DNA of 64,000 nucleotides from Calothrix sp. NIES-4105 (GTDB lineage: Bacteria; Cyanobacteriota; Cyanobacteriia; Cyanobacteriales; Nostocaceae), in assembly GCF_002368415.1 (NCBI RefSeq), contig NZ_AP018290.1:8547717-8611716 (forward strand). The letters are read 5' to 3'. The notes below the pieces were generated by a model. That model was not told the origin of the DNA. It did no database searches and saw only the letters and a program-made list of their open reading frames with translations. The translations under genes were made by a program, and so were the position numbers. Shown here one piece after another: positions 54,829 to 62,867 of this stretch. Numbering within the stretch: position 1 is the stretch's first letter; each line of letters starts with the position of its first letter.

Positions 54829-55155
54829 ATGTCACCTTATCAGTATCCAGTCGTTGAGACTACGGACATAGAAACAACTTTTTTGGAGTTAGCAGAACAA
54901 TGGCGGCGTGAAACTGGAATGCTGTCTGTCACCTCCAAAATGTCAATGCATCCAGCGTATCAAAGAATAATTGGGATGGGGCAACCTGTTGTACCATTGA
55001 TTATGCGTGAGCTTGAACGTGAACCAGACCATTGGTTTTGGGCATTAACTGCTATTACAGGTGCAAATCCTGTTAAAGCTGAACAGCGTGGCAGAATCGA
55101 CCAAATGGCTCAAGCTTGGATTGCGTGGGGAAGAGAAAATGGATACAGATGGTAA
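54829..55155 (+). CDS. Hypothetical protein (108 residues), partner of DUF7689-like gene
   Basis: Good ribosome-binding site (GGAG five bases upstream). Helical, with conserved-looking pattern MHPAYQRIIGMGQPVVPLIM and HWFWALTAITGANPV, and AWIAWGRENGYRW at the end. No catalytic motif recognised. It overlaps the next gene by 17 bases, so they are translated together. I believe homologues often sit next to DUF7689 proteins, though this is from memory. Confidence 0.72.
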   Translation: MSPYQYPVVETTDIETTFLELAEQWRRETGMLSVTSKMSMHPAYQRIIGMGQPVVPLIMRELEREPDHWFWALTAITGANPVKAEQRGRIDQMAQAWIAWGRENGYRW

Positions 55156-55594
55156 GTTAGAAATTTTTAGAGAAAACAAGTTTCCTAACTTATCGCTTAC
55201 TGAGTATTCTGTAACTAGCAAGCAAAGTGAATTGTATAACTGTTTTGCTTGGGCTGCGGGCGAAGATAACCGTTGGTGGAGTCCTATTGACCCTGAAAAT
55301 ATTAATTATTGGGTAGAAGGTGTAGCTGTTGAGTTAACGATATCAGCTTTTGTTCAAGCATACCAAACCTTGGGTTATGAGGTTTGTGATAATAGCGAGC
55401 TTGAGCCAGGTTTTAAAAAAATAGCAATATATGGCGATTCTGATGGAGAAGCAACCCATGCTGCTAGGCAACTACCTAACGGGAAATGGACAAGTAAACT
55501 AGGACGCTGGCAGGATATTGAGCATGAACTCGAAGGTTTGATAGGTGAAATGTATGGCGATGTGAAACAAATCTTAAAACGCCCAATTAGGTAA
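55139..55594 (+). CDS. DUF7689-like protein with possible cysteine-protease-like motif
   Basis: 151 residues from ATG 55139; the frame extends up to 55061 inside the preceding gene. NCFAWAAGEDNRWW (cysteine) and later THAARQLPNGKWTSKLG (histidine) have the spacing of a papain-like or NlpC-like Cys-His pair. The C-terminus (EGLIGEMYGDVKQILKRPIR, helical) is positively charged. A catalytic role is a guess. Overlap with the 108-residue gene suggests a two-component unit. Confidence 0.65.
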   Translation: MDTDGKLEIFRENKFPNLSLTEYSVTSKQSELYNCFAWAAGEDNRWWSPIDPENINYWVEGVAVELTISAFVQAYQTLGYEVCDNSELEPGFKKIAIYGDSDGEATHAARQLPNGKWTSKLGRWQDIEHELEGLIGEMYGDVKQILKRPIR

Positions 55595-55624
55595 AGGTTA
55601 ATCTTAGTAAAAGGCTCAAATTTT

Positions 55625-57082
55625 ATGAATAATGCTAAGTTGGAAACTAAGCACCAACACCAAACCTCGCCTTTGCAAGCCATATTATTATTTGTTAATC
55701 AGACGCTTGCTAAGTTTTTTCAACGCTCAGAGGAATATTATCTTTATGTAATTCTACGTCATCCAAGCGTTGCTAAGGTTTTGATGCATTCCGAAAACGG
55801 TAGTTATTTTCTACCTTATGTTCATGTAAATAAAAGTGTTGATTTTGAGGATTTTGTAGCGATTAAGTCAGAAATAGAAGCAAAGCTGGGATTTGCTGTT
55901 AACATTTTATATTATGCTAGCTCTGATTATGATGAATCGAGGCGCCGAGCTAACTATATATATGTACTCGAACCAGATACTTCTATTCAGGAAGTTAAAG
56001 AAGGTGATTGGATTGATTTGGAAACTTTGAGAAATATATCTTTAAGAATTCCTGAACATTTAGCAGTTATTGAAACATATTTGACAGAACTTGAAAGTGG
56101 TCATGTTCCAGAACTGCGTCCACCTTGGGCAAGAGTTGGTTGGTTGAAATCAGCGACTCAATGGATTGATGAGCAATTATTAGAGTTAAACTATCAAAGA
56201 CTTTCTCCAGTAGAGTGTATAAAAAGTTGGGGTATTTCTTGTGTATTAAGGGTGAATACTACAGGAGGAAAGATTTACTTGAAGGAATCTTCTACATTAC
56301 CTCTTTTTTGTAACGAACCAGTAGTGACGACAGAATTAGGGAATTTATTTCCCACACATATTCCGAATGTTCTTAGCATTGATACTGGGCGCCACTGGAT
56401 GTTATTATCTGATTTTGGAGAACCGATTGGTAGAGATGCACCAATAAAATTGCAGAAAGATATTTATAAATTACTTGCTCAAATACAAATCAAATCAGTT
56501 CAATATATAGATAATTTACTAAGTACAGGATGTTTAGACAGACGTTTGGATTGGTTAGCAACTCAAATCGATATTTTATTTAACGATGAAATTGCTTTAT
56601 CTCAATTGCGAGCAGACGAAATCAAACAGCTACAAAACTCTGCTCCCTATCTGAAAGACTTATGCTCTCAACTAGCTAGTTATAATATACCACAGACATT
56701 AATTCATGGTGATTTACATTTAGGTAATGTTGCTGCTTATAAAGATAGCTACCTAATTTTTGATTGGACTGATAGCTGTATTTCACATCCTTTCTTTGAT
56801 ATGATTGGCTTGTTTTTTTCCCGTAAAAAGAAACCAAATTTATCAGCAATTAAGGTTTTACAAGAGGAATATTTAGCCCAATGGACAGCTTATGAACCAA
56901 TGTCGCGTTTACAAGAAGCTTGGACATTAGCCAAATGTTTATCTGCTTTGCATCATGCTGTTACATACCAGCATATTATCGCTTGTTTAGAACCTAGGGC
57001 AAAACACGAGTTAAGTAATGCTGTACCCGCTTTTCTGCGAGAGCTTATAAAATGCACAACTGAACGGGTTGAAAAGTTATGA
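55625..57082 (+). CDS. Aminoglycoside-phosphotransferase-fold protein with extra N-terminal domain
   Basis: 485 residues. Residues about 220-460 form an APH-type kinase fold: IYLKESS (ATP-binding lysine), LIHGDLHLGNV (catalytic Asp) and IFDWTDSCISHPFFDM (metal site). Residues 35-150 form a separate alpha/beta domain (YYLYVILRHPSVAKVLM, FLPYVHVNK) that looks NUDIX-like in layout but shows no complete Nudix box. The substrate could be a small molecule. The next gene, a GNAT, overlaps by four bases (ATGA). Confidence 0.82.
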   Translation: MNNAKLETKHQHQTSPLQAILLFVNQTLAKFFQRSEEYYLYVILRHPSVAKVLMHSENGSYFLPYVHVNKSVDFEDFVAIKSEIEAKLGFAVNILYYASSDYDESRRRANYIYVLEPDTSIQEVKEGDWIDLETLRNISLRIPEHLAVIETYLTELESGHVPELRPPWARVGWLKSATQWIDEQLLELNYQRLSPVECIKSWGISCVLRVNTTGGKIYLKESSTLPLFCNEPVVTTELGNLFPTHIPNVLSIDTGRHWMLLSDFGEPIGRDAPIKLQKDIYKLLAQIQIKSVQYIDNLLSTGCLDRRLDWLATQIDILFNDEIALSQLRADEIKQLQNSAPYLKDLCSQLASYNIPQTLIHGDLHLGNVAAYKDSYLIFDWTDSCISHPFFDMIGLFFSRKKKPNLSAIKVLQEEYLAQWTAYEPMSRLQEAWTLAKCLSALHHAVTYQHIIACLEPRAKHELSNAVPAFLRELIKCTTERVEKL

Positions 57083-57540
57083 AAATACGTTTATTTCAAG
57101 AAAATGATGCCGAACAAATTGCGCGTTTGTTTCATAATACTATTCGCGAAGTAAATATTCGTGATTATTCGCTTAAACAGGTTGAAGCATGGGCGCCGGA
57201 TGATATAAATTTTAGAGACTGGGCAAAAGCTTGTTCAAGTAAGTTTACTTTTGTTGCTGATGATGAACTTATTATTGCCGGGTTTGGTGAATTAGAAGCA
57301 AATGGTCATATAGATTGTTTCTACTGTCACAAAGATTATCAGCGAATGGGTGTTGGTAGTAAGATTTATAGTGCGATAGAAACAAAAGCGCGCGAGTTGG
57401 GAATTAAACGTTTGTATACAGAAGCAAGTCTTACCGCGAAACCCTTTTTCCTACGCATGGGTTTTTCAGTTATAAAAGAACAACAAGTACAGTGTAGAGG
57501 ACAAACTTTTATAAATTTTCAAATGGAAAAGTTTCTTTAA
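57079..57540 (+). CDS. GNAT-family N-acetyltransferase
   Basis: 153 residues, ATG overlapping the stop of the kinase-fold gene. The motif YCHKDYQRMGVGSKIYSAIETKARELG is the acetyl-CoA loop, and LTAKPFFLRMGFSVIKEQQV the C-terminal half. The coupling with an APH-fold kinase suggests small-molecule modification, possibly antibiotic-related, but no substrate can be given. Confidence 0.88.
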   Translation: MKIRLFQENDAEQIARLFHNTIREVNIRDYSLKQVEAWAPDDINFRDWAKACSSKFTFVADDELIIAGFGELEANGHIDCFYCHKDYQRMGVGSKIYSAIETKARELGIKRLYTEASLTAKPFFLRMGFSVIKEQQVQCRGQTFINFQMEKFL

Positions 57541-57555
57541 CTAAAATAAACCTCT

Positions 57556-57640
57556 TACCTTTGTGCCCTTTGTGTACTTTGTGGTTCATTAAAAGAAAAA
57601 CCACGCTCGTCACAAAGGACACAAAGAAAGGAAGAAAGAA
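57556..57640. repeat. Degenerate MITE-interior repeat before hyuB
   Basis: TTTGTGCCCTTTGTG and CACAAAGGACACAAAG, with the stem GTGGTT / AACCAC, match the interior of the elements at 1644 and 51564 but lack their GTGTACAC ends. A remnant or a distinct family. Confidence 0.6.
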
Positions 57641-57662
57641 AATATTTATCAAGGATTTTACA

Positions 57663-59216
57663 ATGAACAGAACATCACAACCCGACCCAATACGCTTGGA
57701 AATTTTCAAAAACTTATATCAGTTTATTGCCGAGCAAATGGGGATAGTGCTGCAAAACACAGCTACCTCAGTAAACATCAAAGAAAGATTAGATTTTTCC
57801 TGTGCAATTTTTGATTCTTCGGGTTTATTAGTGGCAAACGCTCCTCATATACCTGTACACTTAGGGTCAATGAGTGAAAGCGTTCGCAGTTTAATTAACG
57901 ATAAAGCGAATACTATTAAACGAGGAAATGTATATTTATCTAATAACCCCTATAACGGAGGAACCCATCTTCCTGATATTACAGCTATTACACCTGTTTA
58001 TCTAAACGGCGCCAATTTATCCTCTCCTATATTTTATGTAGCATCGCGCGGACATCAAGCTGATATTGGTGGTATAACTCCCGGCTCGATGCCTCCTAAT
58101 AGCACTACAATTGAAGAAGAAGGGATTTTGTTTGATAATTTTCTCTTAGTCGAAGAAGGAAATTTCCAAGAAGTACAATTACGTGAAGTTCTGGCAAATC
58201 ATCGTTATCCCGCGCGCAACCCTGACCAAAATATAGCAGACCTGAAAGCACAAATTGCCGCAAACGAACGCGGAGTGCAAGAACTGCAACGCATGGTTTC
58301 TCAATATGGGTTAGAAACAGTTCAAGCTTACATGCAATTTGTGCAAAATAATGCTGAAGAAGCAGTGAGGCGCGCTATTGATGTTCTTAAAGACGGCGCC
58401 TTTACTTATTATATGGATGGGGATGCAGTAATTAAGGTTACAGTCACCATTAATAAACAAAATCGTAGTGCCGTTATAGATTTTACCGGAACATCTCAGC
58501 AACTAAATACAAACTTTAATGCACCTAAAGCCGTTACTCAAGCTGCTGTATTATACGTATTTAGAACATTAGTGGATGATAGCATTCCCCTTAACGCTGG
58601 ATGTCTTAACCCCTTAGAAATAATAATCCCCGAAAGCTCAATGCTTAACCCCGTATATCCAGCAGCAGTAGTTGCGGGTAACGTCGAAACATCCCAAACT
58701 ATAGTTGATGCTTTGTATGGAGCATTAGGAGTAATGGCAGCATCTCAAGGAACAATGAATAATTTCACTTTCGGTAACGCGCGCTATCAATATTATGAAA
58801 CAATTTGTGGCGGTTCGGGAGCAGGCGCCGACTTTGATGGAACCGACGCAGTACATACACACATGACAAACTCCCGCTTAACCGACCCAGAAGTATTAGA
58901 AACAAGATATCCAGTCATGGTAGAAAGTTTTGGAATACGTCTAAACAGTGGAGGTAAAGGAAAACATACAGGAGGAAACGGAGTAATTCGTAAAATTAAG
59001 TTTCTAGAACCAATGACGGCAAATATCCTTTCCAATCATAGATTAATTCCACCCTTTGGATTAAATAATGCGTTATCTGGACAGTTAGGAAAAAACTCAA
59101 TACGGCGCCATAATGGCACAGAAGAAACTTTAGGTAGCACTGGAACAGTAGAAATGCAACCAGGAGACATATTTATAATCGAAACACCTGGAGGAGGAGG
59201 TTTTGGTAGCAACTAG
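57663..59216 (+). CDS. Hydantoinase/5-oxoprolinase subunit B
   Basis: 517 residues from ATG 57663, which has AAGGA at good spacing; the upstream frame runs through a repeat. Subunit B family marks: DPIRLEIFKNLYQFIAEQMG, FDSSGLLVANAPHIPVHLGSM, NPYNGGTHLPDITAITPV (metal-binding region), ASRGHQADIGG and the C-terminal GDIFIIETPGGGGFG. Works with the A subunit at 51833-53911. Confidence 0.93.
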   Translation: MNRTSQPDPIRLEIFKNLYQFIAEQMGIVLQNTATSVNIKERLDFSCAIFDSSGLLVANAPHIPVHLGSMSESVRSLINDKANTIKRGNVYLSNNPYNGGTHLPDITAITPVYLNGANLSSPIFYVASRGHQADIGGITPGSMPPNSTTIEEEGILFDNFLLVEEGNFQEVQLREVLANHRYPARNPDQNIADLKAQIAANERGVQELQRMVSQYGLETVQAYMQFVQNNAEEAVRRAIDVLKDGAFTYYMDGDAVIKVTVTINKQNRSAVIDFTGTSQQLNTNFNAPKAVTQAAVLYVFRTLVDDSIPLNAGCLNPLEIIIPESSMLNPVYPAAVVAGNVETSQTIVDALYGALGVMAASQGTMNNFTFGNARYQYYETICGGSGAGADFDGTDAVHTHMTNSRLTDPEVLETRYPVMVESFGIRLNSGGKGKHTGGNGVIRKIKFLEPMTANILSNHRLIPPFGLNNALSGQLGKNSIRRHNGTEETLGSTGTVEMQPGDIFIIETPGGGGFGSN

Positions 59217-59568
59217 TAAAGGGTAACGTAATAGTAAGGTAGCTATGCCGCACCTACGTAATAAGAATTATACAAAATCGCTTGTTGTTTATAGCGGTTT
59301 CCATTCAAATGAAGTACATAAAAACGGGCAGGGATGCCCATTCCACAAGAATTTTGATAATTTAATATGTACCTGGCTTGATTAGGAAACGCTATATAAA
59401 TTTTCTATGAAGAGATAAAAATACTAATTAGCACAAGATATGTTAGTACAAAAATACTATAAAAAATATAAAGTATAAAAAATCTCTAATACATTATTGG
59501 CGCCTTTCGTTGATAGAGGCGCCTACTTCTCGCTGCAAAAATTAGACATCAAAACACAGGGTCATTAC
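59217..59568. other. Intergenic region before the DUF4351-like gene
   Basis: Contains an inverted-repeat element (59291-59401) and AT-rich DNA, with two GGCGCC sites near 59500-59525. No gene seen before the ATG at 59569. Confidence 0.5.
59291..59401. repeat. Inverted-repeat element of about 110 bp
   Basis: TTATAGCGGTTTCC at the left and GGAAACGCTATATA at the right are imperfect inverted ends; the interior has TTCAAATGAAGTAC and GGGCAGGGATGCCC. Typical of small dispersed elements in filamentous cyanobacteria. Confidence 0.6.
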
Positions 59569-60450
59569 ATGACAAAAAACCCATTTGACCAATTTTCTAA
59601 GCAGTTCTTTGAAACATTCCTCAGTCCATATGGTGAAGTCAAAATTAGTGAGGAAGTGCCTGGGGAACCTACGCTTATAGATATATATTTCTCGCCAACG
59701 GTAAAACCAACAAAGATACCAAAGTCCCTAGGTTTAATACGTCGTATTGCATCATCACCATGTTTGTTAGAACCTTACCGAAACCAACCAACTTTTGATG
59801 ATATTGAAAGCTGTCTAAATAAGTTATTTGCTGTACGTGCGGAGTATAGACGCGATGTTGGACATACTAATGAAATTGTTTCTGATAAAAAATCCCCAAA
59901 GCTATGGATAATTGCACCTTCAGCATCAGATGACTTACTCAACCATTATGGCGCCCAACCTCGCCGTAAATGGGTATCGGGTATATACTTTTGCTCACAA
60001 GGTTTCCACACAAGATTTATATCAGTGAACAAACTGCCCAAAACCCCAGACACAATGTGGTTAAGACTCTTTGGACGGGGTGGAGTCCAAGAAGAAGCAA
60101 TAGATGAAGTTCTAACTCTAGAAGTAAATGATAATCAGCGCAACGAAGCACTACGTTTATTATCGACTTGGAGGATTAGTATAGATGTAATACCACAACC
60201 AACTTCGGAAGATTTGGAGTTTAAGATGATAGTATCAAAAGCTTATCAGGAATGGGAACAAGCTACTAAGCGCCAAGGTATCGAGCAAGGTCAACGTATT
60301 GTAGTGGAAAATTTGCTCAAAGCTCGTTTCGGAACACTTGACCCTGAATTAACTAACATTATTCCATCACTCTTAACCCAACCCACTGAAGAATATACCC
60401 GTTTATTACTGCAATTATCTCGCGAAGAGTTAATAAATCGCTTTAGTTAG
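59569..60450 (+). CDS. DUF4351-type (Rpn/PD-(D/E)XK-like) cyanobacterial protein
   Basis: 293 residues from ATG 59569; the frame runs back to 59497 (TTG). N-terminal NPFDQFSKQFFETFLSPYGEV is typical of the cyanobacterial Rpn-like nuclease-fold group, in which the start carries a PD-(D/E)XK-like core (EEVPGEPTLIDIYFSP). The C-terminal tail (VVENLLKARFGTLDPELTNI, TQPTEEYTRLLLQLSREELI) is the DUF4351 domain. Such proteins exist in many paralogous copies. Function unknown, possibly DNA cleavage. Confidence 0.75.
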   Translation: MTKNPFDQFSKQFFETFLSPYGEVKISEEVPGEPTLIDIYFSPTVKPTKIPKSLGLIRRIASSPCLLEPYRNQPTFDDIESCLNKLFAVRAEYRRDVGHTNEIVSDKKSPKLWIIAPSASDDLLNHYGAQPRRKWVSGIYFCSQGFHTRFISVNKLPKTPDTMWLRLFGRGGVQEEAIDEVLTLEVNDNQRNEALRLLSTWRISIDVIPQPTSEDLEFKMIVSKAYQEWEQATKRQGIEQGQRIVVENLLKARFGTLDPELTNIIPSLLTQPTEEYTRLLLQLSREELINRFS

Positions 60451-60549
60451 TTTTTACTTTATTAAAGCGACTTCCAAATCAAAAAATCTCCACAATTTTC
60501 TTGTGGGATGGGTGTCCTCACCCGTCCCTAAAATAGCCACAACTCTGTT

Positions 60550-60900
60550 TTGAACAATATAGATTTAATACCCCAAGCAACTGCTGAAGATTTGGAGTTT
60601 AAAATGATAGTATCAAAAGCTTATCAGGAATGGGAACAAGCTACCAGGCGCCAAGGTATCGAGCAAGGTATCGAGCAAGGTATCGAGCAAGGTATCGAGC
60701 AAGGTATTGAGCAAGGTATCGAGCAAGGTATCGAGCAAGGTCAACGTATTGTAGTGGAAAATTTGCTTAAAGCTCGTTTCGGAACACTTGACCCTGAATT
60801 AACTAACATTATTCCATCACTCTTAACCCAACCCACTGAAGAATATACCCGTTTATTACTGCAATTATCTCGCGAAGAGTTAATAAATCGCTTTAGTTAG
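60550..60900 (+). pseudogene. Tail-only duplicate of the DUF4351-type gene with GIEQ expansion
   Basis: The last 95 residues nearly match the C-terminus of the gene at 59569-60450, including the same 3' flank. The start codon would be TTG without a ribosome-binding site. Between the shared parts the four-residue unit GIEQ occurs seven times, encoded by a 12-base tandem repeat GGTATCGAGCAA (60653-60740); the parent has one. The N-terminal catalytic-like core is missing, so this is probably a fragment rather than a gene. Confidence 0.75.
60653..60740 (+). repeat. 12-bp tandem repeat (GIEQ codons)
   Basis: About seven units of GGTATCGAGCAA, one with ATT for ATC. Likely variable in number between strains. 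Confidence 0.85.
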
Positions 60901-60997
60901 TTTTTACTTTATTAAGCGACTTCCAAATTAAGCACGCTTTGCTAGAGGGAAAAGAAGGTTTGGAAGCGCGCAAAATATAACAATTAGTATTTTTATG

Positions 60998-61264
60998 TTA
61001 GCTTTTGTCTTTGTAAACGTAGCTACGATTTTCTATTCTGACAATACTTACTAAAAGTACATTATCAAAAACATCATATTAAATACGATAATCACCGACT
61101 CGAATACGATAACCGTTTTCTCTGCCTTTAAGTTTTTTAACCCCATCTGGACGGGGTTCTATAGCTAAATCATTAATTCTAGCTTGTATGCGCTCTTGAA
61201 GTTCTGCTGATAACTTATTAAATTGTTTTGATGCACCCTTTGAGAATGAAACTTTGTAACTCAC
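60998..61264 (-). pseudogene. RelE/ParE-type toxin gene with an internal stop
   Basis: GTG start overlapping the antitoxin stop (GTGA). MSYKVSFSKGASKQFNKLS, then LQERIQARINDLAIEPRP and GYRIRVGDYRI are typical of RelE. A TAA at 61079-61081 ends the frame after 61 residues. Reading on in frame gives YDVFDNVLLVSIVRIENRSYVYK and a second stop at 60998, which is the usual RelE C-terminus and total length (88). So one nonsense codon removes the catalytic C-terminal residues. Probably inactive. Confidence 0.82.
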
Positions 61265-61488
61265 ACTACTTCCTTTTTCATTTCTTTTTTAACTTCTTCC
61301 CAAGATACCGTGCCGTTAAGACGTATATCTTCCTTACCTTCATCATAGGCTCTTAGGTCGTCTTCTTCCTCTTCATCATCGATTCTTTTTAAAAGTGCAT
61401 AAATATCATCTAAAATGCTATCATAAGCCTGATTTAACAGTATGTTGATATCTTGAATCAATTGTTTTCTTTCGCGTTCATTTTTCAT
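61261..61488 (-). CDS. Antitoxin of the RelE-type pair
   Basis: 75 residues, acidic and helical (LQ..DINILLNQAYDSILDDIY, EEEEDDLRAYDEGKEDI) ending WEEVKKEMKKEV. Position upstream of and overlapping a RelE toxin gene by four bases makes it the antitoxin. DNA-binding residues are not obvious. With its toxin broken, it may persist only as a DNA-binding or neutral remnant. Confidence 0.78.
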   Translation of the reverse strand: MKNERERKQLIQDINILLNQAYDSILDDIYALLKRIDDEEEEDDLRAYDEGKEDIRLNGTVSWEEVKKEMKKEVV

Positions 61489-61571
61489 TGCTAATGTTCC
61501 TTTTCTATTGTTCTTCTAAATCTCACTTTAACCGCATAACAAGTTTTATCTATATGAATAATATTTTATCC

Positions 61572-61687
61572 TCCCAACAAGAACGCGCGTTCGGGGAGCT
61601 AAGAAATAAATTCTTGCTTCCCATTATTAACGAATGTTAAAAACCTTCCTCTTACTCCCCCCGAACTCGCGTTCTTGTTGGGGGGAT
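61572..61687. repeat. Inverted-repeat element between antitoxin and DUF3318 genes
   Basis: TCCCAACAAGAACGCGCGTT and its near-complement AACTCGCGTTCTTGTTGGGG form inverted ends about 60 bases apart. Small dispersed element; no coding sequence. Confidence 0.6.
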
Positions 61688-61692
61688 CAACC

Positions 61693-62286
61693 TTATCTAC
61701 GAACACCCACAGGAGAAAGTCCAGCAGTCGCGCGCAAATTCTGACAGCGAATTAATTCGATAAAATCTAAACCTGGGCGCCCTTCAATTTTTGCGACTAT
61801 TTCTATTGCAGTTAGTAAATGTTCTGCAGCCTCGGTTTCTGTATAGTCTCGACGTTGTGCGATTTTAATTGCGGCAGTGTCGGCGCCTATTTCTGAGTCT
61901 TGGTCATTATTTTGGCGCCATATTCGTAATATTGCCATTGAGCTTAAACCAACAGCAGCTATAATACCTACTACATCTCGCTGTGCTAACTCGACAAACC
62001 CACCTAATAATCCAGCAACTGCTACACCTTGATAGATATCTGGTTTAAACCATTTTACTCCTGTTAACCAACTTACCGTTCGCAGTAACAACATGTCACG
62101 CTGCGGTTTGGTTAATCGGCGCCACAAATCAAAGTTAATATATATAGGTCTATCTGAATTCCAAGGCAATGGAAAAGTTACATCTATTACTTTAGCTTGC
62201 TCTGGTTTGCTGATGATTTTTACTGTCATCCTGCTTGATGCTGGCATTATATCCAACAAACGGCGAATCTCAATGTTCGGCTCCAT
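61693..62286 (-). CDS. DUF3318-family protein
   Basis: 197 residues. IEIRRLLDIMPASSRMTVKI, PIYINFDLWRRLTKPQRDML and LRTVSWLTGVKWFKPDIYQG match the cyanobacterial DUF3318 family. One or two membrane-like segments around residues 90-120 (VAVAGLLGGFVEL, VVGIIAAVGLSSMAIL). Function unknown. Confidence 0.8.
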   Translation of the reverse strand: MEPNIEIRRLLDIMPASSRMTVKIISKPEQAKVIDVTFPLPWNSDRPIYINFDLWRRLTKPQRDMLLLRTVSWLTGVKWFKPDIYQGVAVAGLLGGFVELAQRDVVGIIAAVGLSSMAILRIWRQNNDQDSEIGADTAAIKIAQRRDYTETEAAEHLLTAIEIVAKIEGRPGLDFIELIRCQNLRATAGLSPVGVRR

Positions 62287-62469
62287 ATTTTTGATCTAAA
62301 ATAAATTGTTATTACTAAAACAAGTAACGTCAGCGGATTCCGAAGGGCTATAGTAATATTTTTTACATAATTTCTACTAGCTATCAAACAATCTTGGATA
62401 ATAAATATCACACACAAAACTTCAAAATCAAACCTTTACGCATACAAATCAATTCTAATTAAACATATT

Positions 62470-62730
62470 ATGGAAGCTTTTGCATTTATCCCACCTGAAT
62501 GGACGAATGAGGCAATTCATGCTTACGATTTTTGTTGTCCTAAGTGCCATTCGAGTAGCTTGGAAGCAACAAAAGTTTGGATTAACCGACGGGCGCCTGT
62601 AACTACCGAGAATTATAGACGCAAATGGCAAGAATTTTATAAATGTCAATGCGGAGGCGTTTGGTGGGCTTGGAGTAATGATAGACCACCCACTAATTTA
62701 AAGAAACCAGACGAACTGAATGAATTGTAG
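62470..62730 (+). CDS. Small zinc-ribbon-like protein
   Basis: 86 residues with CCPKCHSSS near 22-30 and KCQCGGVWWAWS near 57-68, a CX2C...CXC zinc-ribbon pattern. Occurs in many cyanobacteria without assigned role. Possible nucleic-acid or protein contact. Confidence 0.72.
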   Translation: MEAFAFIPPEWTNEAIHAYDFCCPKCHSSSLEATKVWINRRAPVTTENYRRKWQEFYKCQCGGVWWAWSNDRPPTNLKKPDELNEL

Positions 62731-62824
62731 GTTGGGTGAAGGAACGTAACCCAACAAGGAAATTCAAACAAAAAGCCCACCACTTGGTGAGCGTGAGCGC
62801 AAATTCAATTAAATCACGGTTGTG

Positions 62825-62852
62825 GTAGAGACTAAACATGTTTAGTCTCTAC
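62825..62852. repeat. 28-bp perfect palindrome (GTAGAGAC family)
   Basis: Arms GTAGAGAC / GTCTCTAC with centre TAAACATGTTTA, fully palindromic, just after the porin stop codon. It may also act as a hairpin terminator for the porin gene. Confidence 0.85.
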
Positions 62853-62867
62853 AGCATATTCATAGTT

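Noticed and set aside
61079-61081. TAA in RelE as a recoded codon
   Set aside because: TAA is not known to be reassigned in cyanobacteria; a nonsense mutation is simpler.
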